Source: Bacillus_BD sp963708895
GTDB taxonomy: Bacteria; Bacillota; Bacilli; Bacillales; Cytobacillaceae
Direction: 5' to 3'
NCBI GenBank assembly: GCA_963708895.1
Contig: CAVPUE010000007.1
Span: 61,805 to 125,804 of the forward strand
Length of the DNA: 64,000 nucleotides
Part shown: piece by piece, positions 37,857-46,678 of the stretch
Numbering within the stretch: the first letter of the stretch is position 1
How the letters are laid out: the number at the start of each line of letters is the position of its first letter
Program-made: the position numbers and the translations under genes
The notes under the pieces: model-generated
Seen by the model: the letters and a program-made list of their open reading frames with translations, nothing else
Told to the model about the DNA's origin: nothing
Database searches by the model: none

Positions 37857-38880
37857 TAAAATAATTGCTTATTCGATAGCGATTGTTTTTTTCCTAGGAT
37901 CGATGTTGATCGCTATTTCAGTTGGTACTGTCCAAGTACCTATTTTAGATACGATTCAAATTTTGGTGGGACAACTTTTTCGCCTACCTTTAAACGATAT
38001 TGATCCGATGTATACCAATATTGTAACGAATATTCGTTTACCACGTGTCATATTGGCCGGTTTAGTAGGGGCGTCTCTTGCAATTGCAGGAGCCGCCTTT
38101 CAAGGTTTATTAAGAAATCCACTGGCAGATCCTTATACTTTAGGTATTTCATCAGGTGCTTCTGTTGGTGCGGTGTTAACCATCTTTTTTAATATTTCTA
38201 TCCCTTTTATTGGAGAATTTACACTCCCTTTTTTAAGCATCCTATTTTCATTTTTGACGATTCTCCTAGTTCTCTTATTTGCACAAAAAATTGAACGTTC
38301 GATGAAAGTCGAAACGATTATCTTAACGGGTGTTATCTTTAGTTCCTTTTTAGGTGCCTTCATCTCCTTAATGATCGCTTTAACTGGTGAACAGCTTCAC
38401 CAAATTATCATCTGGCTTCTCGGGAGTGTTTCCATGAGAGGGTGGGATTATATCAAAATTATTATGCCGTTCTTTCTCATTGGATCGATTCTCTTATTAG
38501 TGAATGTGAATGAATTAAATGCGATGTCTTTCGGGGAGGAACGGGCACAGCATTTAGGTGTAAATGTACAAAGAAGAAAAATGATGGTATTGATAGCGGG
38601 TTCTATTTTAACAGGTGCCTCTGTTGCTGTTTCAGGAACAATTGGCTTTGTTGGTTTGGTAATCCCTCATTTAACGAGATTATTGTGGGGACCTGATCAT
38701 AAGCATTTATTACCTCTATCTCTGTTAATAGGAAGCGGTTTCTTAATGTTGACCGATTTGGTCTCTAGAACGATTATTTCACCAATAGAGCTGCCAATTG
38801 GTGTGATTACCTCGCTTATTGGTGCTCCGGTATTTGCAGCTATATTACTTGGACGAAAACGTGCGGAAAGGAGGAGATGA
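37822..38880 (+). CDS. btuC: Cobalamin ABC transporter permease BtuC
   Basis: A 352-residue FecCD-type permease with about ten TM helices. Diagnostic stretches: NIRLPRVILAGLVGASLAIA, LRNPLADPYTLGISSGASVG and GTIGFVGLVIPHLTRLLWGP. It pairs with BtuF and the BtuD-CbiZ fusion for corrinoid import. It begins inside the end of btuF (TTG 37822, with GAAGGAG 9 bases upstream) and overlaps the next gene by 4 bases. The reading frame is intact. Confidence 0.9.
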   Translation: MQKRFTQIFLSNKIIAYSIAIVFFLGSMLIAISVGTVQVPILDTIQILVGQLFRLPLNDIDPMYTNIVTNIRLPRVILAGLVGASLAIAGAAFQGLLRNPLADPYTLGISSGASVGAVLTIFFNISIPFIGEFTLPFLSILFSFLTILLVLLFAQKIERSMKVETIILTGVIFSSFLGAFISLMIALTGEQLHQIIIWLLGSVSMRGWDYIKIIMPFFLIGSILLLVNVNELNAMSFGEERAQHLGVNVQRRKMMVLIAGSILTGASVAVSGTIGFVGLVIPHLTRLLWGPDHKHLLPLSLLIGSGFLMLTDLVSRTIISPIELPIGVITSLIGAPVFAAILLGRKRAERRR

Positions 38881-40357
38881 CGATATTAAATGTTCAAAAC
38901 CTTAGTGGTGGCTATGGAAATGAACCAGTAATTAATGATGTTTCTTTTCAAGTACATAAAGGTGAACTTTTCGGTATTATTGGCCCAAATGGAAGCGGAA
39001 AAACGACTCTACTTAAAAATGATGAGTGGCGTTCAGCCTTTTACGAAAGGGAGTATTTTTGTAAAAGGAGAGCCTTTAAAACAGTATTCATCCAAACAGC
39101 TTGCAAAGGTCATTGCGGTTCTTTCTCAGCATAGCTCTGAATCCTTTTCCTATAGTGTCAAAGAGACGGTTTCGTTAGGACGGTATGCCCATCAAAAGGG
39201 GTTTTTCAAAGAATGGAGTAAGGAAGATGAGGCAATCGTTCAAGAGGTTATGGATTGGACTGGAGTTTCTACCTTTCAGGATCAACCGATCCAGCTGCTT
39301 TCCGGTGGAGAAAGACAGCGGGTTTTTCTTGCCCAGGCATTAGCACAGGAACCAGAAATTCTTCTCCTTGATGAGCCAACCAATCATCTCGATTTGTCTT
39401 ATCAAAAGGAATTACTGGATTTGTTAAAAAAATGGACTCGGGAAAGGTCATTGACGGTTGTGTCTATTTTTCACGATCTAAATTTGGCTGGATTATATTG
39501 TGATACTTTATTACTTCTGGAAAAGGGAAAAATCAAGCGATATGATAAGCCAAATGAAGTATTGAAACATGAAGTGATTGAAGATGTGTATAAAACAAAA
39601 ATAGAAAAGTATCCTCATCCAAAGGTCCCGGCTCCACAAATGGTTCTTCTTCCGGAATCTTACTTTTTAGGAGAAGATGAAAAGATTACAGATTCCCATT
39701 TATCTGTAACACCTGAATATATCTTTTTGAAATCTCCATCACCACTCCGAACCATGTCCTCAGGTGTCATTGGTTCAGGAACAGGCTGGCATCATAGTTT
39801 TGTAAACAGACATGTTGATAAAAATTATGATATTAGTAATCATCGTGAGGAAATGGCGGACTTTTTAAAGAAAAATGGCTTTGATCCGTCTGAAACAGTT
39901 GGAATGATGACTGCGGTTCATACAGAGGATGTCGTGTTAAAAGTGTATGAAGAAAGTTCCTTCTCTTTATTGGTGGTTGTGACTGCAGGGGTAGGAAATG
40001 CGGTCGATATAGCCAAAAGCTATCAACAGAATTTGGACTTTCCAGCCTGGAACAATCAACACTTGGGTGTTTGTAAATGGAAAATTGACAGAAGAGGCAT
40101 TTATTCAATGTATTATGACTGCCACTGAGGCGAAGGTAAAGGTATTACAGGATTTAGAGGTGAAGGATCCAAATACAGGAACGATCGCAACGGGAACGTC
40201 AACAGATAGTATTCTCATTGCAGCGACTCAAAAGGGTGAACATTTTGAGTTTGCTGGTACGATTACTCCTCTCGGAAAGTTGATTGGAAAAGGTGTATAC
40301 CAATGTACGAAAGAAGCGATTGCAAAAAGTAAGATCCGTAAAGAAGGTTTAGTATGA
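38877..40357 (+). pseudogene. BtuD-CbiZ fusion: cobalamin ABC ATPase + adenosylcobinamide amidohydrolase, two frameshifts
   Basis: A fused ~493-residue protein. Residues 1-~255 are the importer ATPase: Walker A GPNGSGKTT, signature LLSGGERQRVFLAQALA, Walker B ILLLDEPTNHLDLS, switch IFHDLN. The C-terminal ~220 residues are CbiZ: MSSGVIGSGTGWHHSFVNRH, LVVVTAGVGNAVD, PGTINTWVFVNGKL, IMTATEAKVK and TGTSTDS. CbiZ hydrolyses the aminopropanol amide of adenosyl-cobinamide or pseudocobalamin to cobyric acid, allowing remodelling of imported corrinoids. Extra bases near 39015-39019 and 40042 break the frame. The stop overlaps the cbiB start. Confidence 0.9.
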
Positions 40358-41317
40358 TTGGTCATGTATTAGCAGTCACGATAGCATTACTTATCGATCA
40401 TTTGATAGGAGATCCTCCTACATGGCCGCATCCGGTTAGATGGATCGGATCTCTTATCAGGATTTCTCGATAAAAAGTGGAATCACGGCCCTTTTCGTAA
40501 ATGGAAAGGGACTTTGATGGTTCTTGTCGTTTTAATAACTGTCTTTATCTTAACTTGGTTGATTTGTCTGTTTGCTTATCATCTTCACTTTTTAATCGGT
40601 CTCGCAGTAGAGAGTCTTTTGATATCGACAACGATAGCTCATAAAAGCTTAAAAGAAGCGGCAATGGATGTATATACTCCGTTGAAAAATGAAGATTTAC
40701 AGAATGCCCGTCATAAGCTTTCTTACATTGTTGGAAGGGACACAGAGCATTTAAACGAAAGTGAAATCGTCCGTGGAACCGTAGAAACAGTCGCTGAAAA
40801 TAGTAGTGATGGGGTTACAGCTCCATGTTTCTGGGCATGGATTGGAGGGGCACCGCTCGCACTTGTTTATCGCGCCATTAATACATGTGATTCAATGGTT
40901 GGGTATAAGAATGAGCGCTATTCTGACTTTGGCTGGGCCTCTGCAAAAATCGATGATGTGGTGAATCTGATACCAAGTCGGTTGACGGGAGTGGCGATGC
41001 TGCTGGCTAATCGTCCTATTCCATGTAGTACGAAGGCGGCTTTTCAAATTTTATTACGGGATGCCAAGAGACATCCTAGTCCGAACAGCGGCTGGTGTGA
41101 GGCGGGGGCTGCGGCTCTTTTAGGTGTGCAACTCGGTGGCACCAATACATACAAAGGGATCATATCGAATCGAGCTTTAATGGGGGACCTTATTTATCCA
41201 CTTAAACGAAATCATATTATGGAAGTAAATAGAATATTAACGCGGACAGTACTTTTATTTTTACTATTTTTATGGATTGGAGGTGTGTTGATTGAATTGG
41301 CCAGCACATGGATCTAA
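40354..41317 (+). pseudogene. cbiB: Adenosylcobinamide-phosphate synthase CbiB, one frameshift
   Basis: A membrane enzyme joining cobyric acid with aminopropanol (phosphate), ~320 residues. The ATG at 40354 overlaps the cbiZ stop and reads MIGHVLAVTIALLIDHLIGD, then DPPTWPHPVRWIGSLI. An extra base near 40459 shifts into the frame FLDKKWNHGPFRKWKGTL. Family motifs follow: AENSSDGVTAPCFWAWIGGA and RAINTCDSMVGYKN. It works after CbiZ and uses the product of CobD. It overlaps cobD by 26 bases. Confidence 0.9.
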
Positions 41318-42377
41318 CCCCCAATATTTATATGAAGCAGCAGGACTGAAACAACCAGATGAAATCATTGATTTCAGTGCAAATATTAATCCATTCGGTC
41401 CACCTCCTAAACTTCAGGAGCAATGGGGCAATTTACTTAATGGGATTGAAAAATATCCTGACCCGAAAACGACTTTATTGAAGAAGAAACTCGCTCAGCG
41501 TGAAGGAATAGAAGAAAACCAAATATTAATTGGAAATGGTGGAGCTGAAATCATTAGTTTGATTGGTAGGTTATTAGCTGGCAAACATGTCATGATTGTG
41601 GAGCCAGCCTTTTCTGAGTATGAACAAGCATGTAAGGTCAATAGCTGTGAAATCTCTTATTTCCAGCTCTCAGAGGATTGGAAAGTGGATATCGAGTTAT
41701 TAACAAAAAAGCTTACGAATGTGGATGCCTTATTTTTCTGTAATCCTAATAATCCAACGGGTTTATACTTTAACAAACAGACGATTGAGAACCTGTTAAC
41801 GCTATGCAAAGAACATAATTGTTATCTGATTGTCGATGAGGCCTTTTATGATTTTGTTCCAGAGTACGAATCACTTGTTCCTTATTTAAGTTCCTATTCG
41901 AATTTACTGCTACTTCGTTCCATGACGAAAATATATGCGATTCCCGGATTGCGTTTAGGGTATGTGATGGCAAGTGCTGAAGTCATTGAAAGACTTTCAA
42001 ACTACCAGCCACATTGGAGTGTAAATAGTATCGCCATGAAGGTAGGAGAGCTCTGTTTAGAGGAAGATGAGTACGTTCAACATACGGTTCAATTTATTGG
42101 AACCGAGCGTGAACAATTATATGAGTTTTATCGAAGTAATCAGTTTGAAGTAACAAACTCAAAGGTAAACTTTTATTTGTTACGAGATCCATTTTTAGAA
42201 GACCAATATCCATTGTTCCAATACTTACTGGAAAACGGAATCGTTCCAAGGCATACGTTTAATTTTCCAGGTCTGAAAGGACGTTGGTTAAGGTTTGCAG
42301 TTCGAACATCACAGGAAAATCGGTTGCTTATGGAGGTGATGTTAGAATGGCGCAGAATTCATCGATCATTTTCATAA
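41292..42377 (+). CDS. cobD: Threonine-phosphate decarboxylase CobD
   Basis: A PLP enzyme of aminotransferase fold, 361 residues, that decarboxylates L-threonine-3-phosphate to (R)-1-aminopropan-2-yl phosphate for CbiB. It has the N-terminal signature DFSANINPFGPP, FFCNPNNPTGLYF, IVDEAFYDF and the PLP lysine in RSMTKIYAIPGLRLGY. TTG 41292 (MNWPAHGSNPQYLYEAAG) follows GGAGGT by 7 bases. It overlaps both neighbours, consistent with a coupled operon. Confidence 0.93.
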   Translation: MNWPAHGSNPQYLYEAAGLKQPDEIIDFSANINPFGPPPKLQEQWGNLLNGIEKYPDPKTTLLKKKLAQREGIEENQILIGNGGAEIISLIGRLLAGKHVMIVEPAFSEYEQACKVNSCEISYFQLSEDWKVDIELLTKKLTNVDALFFCNPNNPTGLYFNKQTIENLLTLCKEHNCYLIVDEAFYDFVPEYESLVPYLSSYSNLLLLRSMTKIYAIPGLRLGYVMASAEVIERLSNYQPHWSVNSIAMKVGELCLEEDEYVQHTVQFIGTEREQLYEFYRSNQFEVTNSKVNFYLLRDPFLEDQYPLFQYLLENGIVPRHTFNFPGLKGRWLRFAVRTSQENRLLMEVMLEWRRIHRSFS

Positions 42378-42928
42378 CAGGTGGAGTTCGCAGTGGGAAA
42401 AGTACCTTTGCTGAAAAAATGGCGGAGACTAGCTGGAAAACAAACGAATCTGGAAAACTTCATTATCTTGCATCCATGCAGCCCTCAGATGAGGAAATGA
42501 AGCAAAGAATTCATGTTCATCAAGAGGGGCGTCTGGATTCTGGACTTCAATGGAATACATGGGAGAAGCCGACTTCAATTGGTGATCTTGCCCGGAATTT
42601 CAGTAGTCAGGATGTGGTTTTGTTAGATTGTTTAACAACATGGCTAAATAATGAACTGTTTTATCAAGAAGATGGATGGCAGGATCAAGCCTTTATCCGT
42701 CAACTCTTTGAAAAAATGTGGAGCAATATGATGGAAGTAAGTCAAAGAGTGAAGACTTTCATTATTGTCAGTAATGAAGTATTAAATGAGCCAATCTCTA
42801 ATCGTGATCTAGTGTTTACTTATCGTTACTTGCTAGGAAACTTGCATCAAAGAATCGTCCGAGAGGCTCAGGAAGCCTATTTAGTAGAAGCGGGGATTCC
42901 GATTACAATGAAAGGTGATGTGGGATGA
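42347..42928 (+). CDS. cobU: Adenosylcobinamide kinase / guanylyltransferase CobU (CobP)
   Basis: A 193-residue bifunctional enzyme that phosphorylates adenosylcobinamide and forms GDP-cobinamide. P-loop GGVRSGKSTFAEKMA near the N-terminus, then YLASMQPSDEEMKQRI, VVLLDCLTTWLNNELF and IIVSNEVLNEPI. ATG 42347 follows GGAGGTG by 9 bases; the longer frame to 42284 lies inside cobD and has no RBS. It overlaps cobQ by 4 bases. Confidence 0.93.
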   Translation: MAQNSSIIFITGGVRSGKSTFAEKMAETSWKTNESGKLHYLASMQPSDEEMKQRIHVHQEGRLDSGLQWNTWEKPTSIGDLARNFSSQDVVLLDCLTTWLNNELFYQEDGWQDQAFIRQLFEKMWSNMMEVSQRVKTFIIVSNEVLNEPISNRDLVFTYRYLLGNLHQRIVREAQEAYLVEAGIPITMKGDVG

Positions 42929-43815
42929 AAGGAGTCATGATACAAGGAACGGCTTCGGATGTAGGAAAAAGTTTAATTGCGACTGCTTTATGTAGACTTT
43001 TTTCAAATGAAGGAGTGAAAGTTGCTCCATTTAAATCGCAGAATATGGCTAATAATTCCTATATAACACTGGACGGGTTAGAAATAGGTCTTGCACAGGG
43101 GATTCAAGCAGAAGCGGCTCGAACAGATGCAACGGTTTGGATGAATCCAATTCTTTTAAAGCCCCAGTCTAGTATGAATTCAGAAATCATTTTATTAGGG
43201 AAACCCGTTGAAACCTTATCCGGTAGCGGTTACAGAGAATCGTTTTATGAAACAGGAATAGGGGTTATTGAAAAGGCGCTCGGGCAACTTAGAAAAGACT
43301 ATGAGGTTTTGATTTTAGAAGGTGCTGGAAGTCCTGTTGAGATGAATTTAAAAGATCGGGAATTAGTGAATATGAAAGTGGCGCAAATGGCGGATGTTCC
43401 TGTTTTTTTAGTGTCGGATATTGATCGGGGTGGAATTTTTGCCAGTTTGATTGGCACATTGGAGCTTTTAACAAAAGAAGAAAGAAGTAGAGTGAAAGGT
43501 ATTATCATCAATAAATTCCGTGGAGATCCTTCCTTGTTTCAGGATGGAGTAAAGTGGATTGAAGACAAAACAGGAATCCCTGTTCTTGGAGTATTACCTT
43601 ATATACATAATCATATGATTGAACGTGAGGATTCCACTGACATTCCGATTTCCAAGTTAAATCAGGCACATCAAAATGTAGGTTTGTCAGAAAAGGAAAA
43701 GGTTGATGCGGAAAGTTTACTACAATCTCGGTATGATGCGCTGGCTTTGGAAATGGGAGACCACTTAGATTGGGAAAAAATCAAAGTGATCATTTTAGAG
43801 TGGGAGTCCAAATAA
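42925..43815 (+). CDS. cobQ: Cobyric acid synthase CobQ lacking the glutaminase domain
   Basis: Normal CobQ (~500 residues) amidates cobyrinic a,c-diamide using glutamine. Here the ATPase domain is present: MIQGTASDVGKSLIATALCR, VAPFKSQNMANNSYIT, ILEGAGSPVEMNL and SDIDRGGIFASLIGTLELL. After IEREDS the protein jumps to ALALEMGDHLDWEKI, which resembles the usual C-terminal tail. The ~200-residue class I glutamine amidotransferase domain with its catalytic Cys/His is missing in frame. The frame is otherwise open and the neighbours are tight, so a real internal deletion or an assembly collapse are the options. Confidence 0.85.
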   Translation: MKGVMIQGTASDVGKSLIATALCRLFSNEGVKVAPFKSQNMANNSYITLDGLEIGLAQGIQAEAARTDATVWMNPILLKPQSSMNSEIILLGKPVETLSGSGYRESFYETGIGVIEKALGQLRKDYEVLILEGAGSPVEMNLKDRELVNMKVAQMADVPVFLVSDIDRGGIFASLIGTLELLTKEERSRVKGIIINKFRGDPSLFQDGVKWIEDKTGIPVLGVLPYIHNHMIEREDSTDIPISKLNQAHQNVGLSEKEKVDAESLLQSRYDALALEMGDHLDWEKIKVIILEWESK

Positions 43816-43816
43816 C

Positions 43817-44608
43817 ATGAAGATGATGAAAGGGCTCATCATGTGTATCCAGTTTTTTACGAGTATTCCGATTCCTTATGAAGTACCGATGGATCGTCGC
43901 CATATCAATATGGCAATCAAAATGTTTCCCGTATTAGGTTTATTGCAAGGATTTCTATATGGAATACTTGCGTATGCATTGATTGGGTGGACGCCATTAT
44001 CAGCGCTTGCGACTGCTTTTATCATTTGGTTATCGCAAGTAGTGATAACCGGTGGGATTCATCTTGATGGTTGGATGGATTGTAGTGATGCCTTTTTTTC
44101 TTATCGCGACAGAGCGAAACGTTTGGAAATTATGAAGGATCCAAGAATGGGAGCCTTTGGGGTTCTATCTGTGATTGTCATCCTCAGTGCACGATTTCTA
44201 TTTATATATGAAATTGTCGTTATGGCTGTTGATGTATCATACATATTCATTGTGCTTATCCCTTTTATTGGAAAGATGGTGATGGGCGTATTGTTAATGA
44301 GTGTGAAAAGTGCAAAAGAAGATGGACTTGGGACGTTGTTTAAGCAAGCTGCATCTAGTAGGACATTATGGATTTATCCAATCTATCTTTTGCTGATACT
44401 CCTATTGATTTTATTCCTATGGCCAAAAGCAGTGTTGGGAGTTTTATTATTAGTAATCGTTGCATTTCTGTTTATTTTGGTGGCTTCTAGAAAAATCATG
44501 AATTGGTTTGGCGGAATAACCGGTGATGTGTTAGGGGCATCGGTGGAAGGAGTGGAAATTTTACTATGGATGACGGTGTGGTTGTGGCATTATTTCGCCA
44601 TGGGTTAA
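43817..44608 (+). CDS. cobS: Adenosylcobinamide-GDP ribazoletransferase (cobalamin synthase) CobS
   Basis: A 263-residue integral membrane enzyme joining GDP-cobinamide and alpha-ribazole (phosphate). It has FFTSIPIPYEVP, GGIHLDGWMDCSDAFFS and the Mg-binding RAKRLEIMKDPRMGAFG, then GLGTLFKQA and FGGITGDVLGASVE. It has six to seven TM helices. It begins 1 base after the cobQ stop and overlaps the phosphatase gene. The reading frame is intact. Confidence 0.95.
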   Translation: MKMMKGLIMCIQFFTSIPIPYEVPMDRRHINMAIKMFPVLGLLQGFLYGILAYALIGWTPLSALATAFIIWLSQVVITGGIHLDGWMDCSDAFFSYRDRAKRLEIMKDPRMGAFGVLSVIVILSARFLFIYEIVVMAVDVSYIFIVLIPFIGKMVMGVLLMSVKSAKEDGLGTLFKQAASSRTLWIYPIYLLLILLLILFLWPKAVLGVLLLVIVAFLFILVASRKIMNWFGGITGDVLGASVEGVEILLWMTVWLWHYFAMG

Positions 44609-45195
44609 CAGAATTGAATAAGCAAAAATCCTATATGGGTTGGACAGATGCACCCATTTGTGAAGAGGCAAGAATTGATTTAACGAACATTTCATTCGAT
44701 TCATCACCCTATGAGATGGTGGTGACAAGTGACTTAAAACGCTGTTTACAAACAGCAAATCTATTGTTTCCAGCGCATGAGCCGATTTCTATGCGAGAAT
44801 TTCGTGAAATGAATTTTGGACCTTGGGAAGGAAAAACGTATGCCGACTTAGCAGGCGATCCACAGTTTGAGAATTGGACTGGGGACTATATGAATATTAA
44901 AGTACCTGGGGTTGAGAGTTTTTCTGATTTCTCAAATCGGATTGAAGCTGGTTGGAAAAAGGTCTCAGAAATAGTCTCATCAAAGGATATTGATAAAATG
45001 GCGATTGTCACTCATGGTGGTGTGATTCGTTATTTATTATCAACATATGGATCCATTGAAAAGGAATTTTGGGAATGGAAGGTTTCACATGGGAATGGTT
45101 TTGAGCTTGTTTGGGCTAGTAGAGCTGCATTTAGGAGGGGTGACCGATGTACTTTGTTACGGGAGGTGCTTTTAACGGAAAATCAAAATGGGTAA
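44566..45195 (+). CDS. Histidine phosphatase, CobC-like (alpha-ribazole phosphatase)
   Basis: A 209-residue phosphoglycerate-mutase-fold phosphatase. The phosphohistidine motif is LFRHGLTELN, with TSDLKRCLQTANLLF, MNFGPWEGKTY and ATHGGVIRYLLS-type (VTHGGVIRYL) residues. Its position between cobS and the CobU-like gene suggests removal of the phosphate from alpha-ribazole-5'-phosphate or cobalamin-5'-phosphate. It overlaps cobS by 43 bases and the following gene by 49 bases in other frames. Confidence 0.85.
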   Translation: MDDGVVVALFRHGLTELNKQKSYMGWTDAPICEEARIDLTNISFDSSPYEMVVTSDLKRCLQTANLLFPAHEPISMREFREMNFGPWEGKTYADLAGDPQFENWTGDYMNIKVPGVESFSDFSNRIEAGWKKVSEIVSSKDIDKMAIVTHGGVIRYLLSTYGSIEKEFWEWKVSHGNGFELVWASRAAFRRGDRCTLLREVLLTENQNG

Positions 45196-45584
45196 AGGCC
45201 TATCATCAAATAACATCCGATAATTGTAGTTGGTTTTCAGCTTATCAACTTGATCCATTTCCGCAAAGTTTTAGCCAGGAAATGAAAGATTTTATTGTTT
45301 TAGAAGGAATCGACGGGTGGATAAGGGAATGGTTGAAGGAACTTAGTGATAAAATGGTTCAAGAAAAATGGCGGAATCTCCTAAATGAGTTGCAAAGTTG
45401 GGAAAGCGATGATGATAAGAGAAAAGTGATTTTGATTGGAACAGACATCACAAAAGGAATTGTGCCGATACATTCTGAAGATCGCACTTGGCGGGATGTG
45501 TGTGGCAGAGTGTTTCAAGATACAGCTTCACAATGTGATGAAGTAGAGTTGATTTGGTATGGAATGAACAGGAAATTAAAATAA
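45147..45584 (+). CDS. CobU-like P-loop protein of the cobalamin cluster
   Basis: A 145-residue protein with an N-terminal P-loop (YFVTGGAFNGKSKWVKAY) resembling the start of CobU, but much shorter and without the rest of the CobU active-site sequence. It is rich in Trp and acidic residues (VLEGIDGWIREWLKEL; SWESDDDKRKVILIG). Similar short CobU-related proteins occur in Bacillaceae cob operons, but their function is unsettled. ATG 45147 follows AGGAGGGG. A true CobU is encoded upstream, so this one is not needed for that step. Confidence 0.75.
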   Translation: MYFVTGGAFNGKSKWVKAYHQITSDNCSWFSAYQLDPFPQSFSQEMKDFIVLEGIDGWIREWLKELSDKMVQEKWRNLLNELQSWESDDDKRKVILIGTDITKGIVPIHSEDRTWRDVCGRVFQDTASQCDEVELIWYGMNRKLK

Positions 45585-45603
45585 TTTTAAAGGGGCTAAG
45601 AAA

Positions 45604-46209
45604 ATGAAAATTTATACGCGTACTGGGGACAAAGGACAAACAAGTATTATCGGTGGTAGAGTGGATAAAGATGATGTTCGCGTTGACGCTTATGGAACAG
45701 TAGATGAAGTCAATGGTTTCGTTGGTCAAGCAGTAACGCAACTACAACCAGGTCTTTTCCGTGATGTTTTAGAGGATTTGGAAAAAATCCAACATGAATT
45801 ATTTGACTGTGGCGGAGATCTTGCGAATGTAACCAAAAAACATACCCCTAAATTAACAGAGGAAAACATTACTTATTTAGAAACACGAATTGACGCTTTG
45901 ACTGAGGAGGCTCCAGAGTTAGAACGATTTATCTTACCTGGGGGAACGGCTGCAGCTGCAACGCTCCATATTGCACGCACGGTAACGAGAAGAGCAGAAA
46001 GATTAGTCGTCACGTTAATGAAAGAGGACAGGGAGTTATCACCACTTCCATTGCAATACTTAAATCGATTATCTGATTATTTCTTTGCTGTGGCAAGAGT
46101 TGTTAATTTTCGCCAACAAGTGAAGGATGTTGAGTATATTCGTAGCGCTCACGTATTTCGTGGTGGAAAAAGAGAGGATATGAAGGAAAATGAGCATAAA
46201 GAAAATTAG
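45604..46209 (+). CDS. PduO-type cob(I)alamin adenosyltransferase
   Basis: A 201-residue ATP:corrinoid adenosyltransferase. The ATP-binding N-terminus is MKIYTRTGDKGQTSIIGG, then DDVRVDAYGTVDEVNGFVGQ, FILPGGTAAAATLHIARTVT-type (LPGGTAAAATLHIARTV) residues and RRAERLV, LNRLSDYFFAVAR. It makes the adenosyl forms that CbiZ, CobU and the riboswitch recognise. RBS AAGGGG precedes the ATG. It overlaps cblT by 20 bases. Confidence 0.94.
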   Translation: MKIYTRTGDKGQTSIIGGRVDKDDVRVDAYGTVDEVNGFVGQAVTQLQPGLFRDVLEDLEKIQHELFDCGGDLANVTKKHTPKLTEENITYLETRIDALTEEAPELERFILPGGTAAAATLHIARTVTRRAERLVVTLMKEDRELSPLPLQYLNRLSDYFFAVARVVNFRQQVKDVEYIRSAHVFRGGKREDMKENEHKEN

Positions 46210-46651
46210 TCTAATTAGTTTGTTTATTGCTTTATCTGTAGCAGGTGCTTCAATTAAAATACCAGCAATTGTCTCCAGTGTAGCGTTAGATATGGTTCCC
46301 GCTTTGTTAGGTGGTGTCATGTTTGGGAGCATACCTGGTGCGATTATTGCGTTTGTTGCCCATTTATTATCTGCTCTTCTTGGTGGAATGCCTTTAGGTC
46401 CATTCCACTTGTTGATTGGTTTAGAGATGGCCGTGCTTGTTTGGTTGTTTGCGATTTTTTATAAAAAAGGTATGAGATGGCTAGCAAGTATTCTGTTTGT
46501 CGCTGGCAACACGTTGGTTGCTCCACTTCCATTTTTGTTTTTAATGGGAATGGGATTTTATCTCGGAATGCTTCCGTCTTTATTCATTGGAGCACTAATC
46601 AATACAGTGATCGCACTTGCTTTTAGCACCACGTTTGATTCGATTTTATGA
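46190..46651 (+). CDS. cblT: ECF-type alpha-ribazole transporter S component, CblT-like
   Basis: A 153-residue membrane protein with five to six TM helices, an N-terminal SLISLFIALSVAGASIKIP and an ECF S-component pattern (MVPALLGGVMFGSIPGAIIAF, then HLLSALLGGMPLGP). Its position directly before the CblS-like kinase matches the CblT-CblS alpha-ribazole salvage pair described in Listeria and Geobacillus. It needs an ECF energising module encoded elsewhere. ATG 46190 overlaps the end of pduO; GAAGGA precedes it. Confidence 0.8.
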   Translation: MSIKKISLISLFIALSVAGASIKIPAIVSSVALDMVPALLGGVMFGSIPGAIIAFVAHLLSALLGGMPLGPFHLLIGLEMAVLVWLFAIFYKKGMRWLASILFVAGNTLVAPLPFLFLMGMGFYLGMLPSLFIGALINTVIALAFSTTFDSIL

Positions 46652-46678
46652 AGGTCGTTTTCATAAGGAAGCGGTTAA

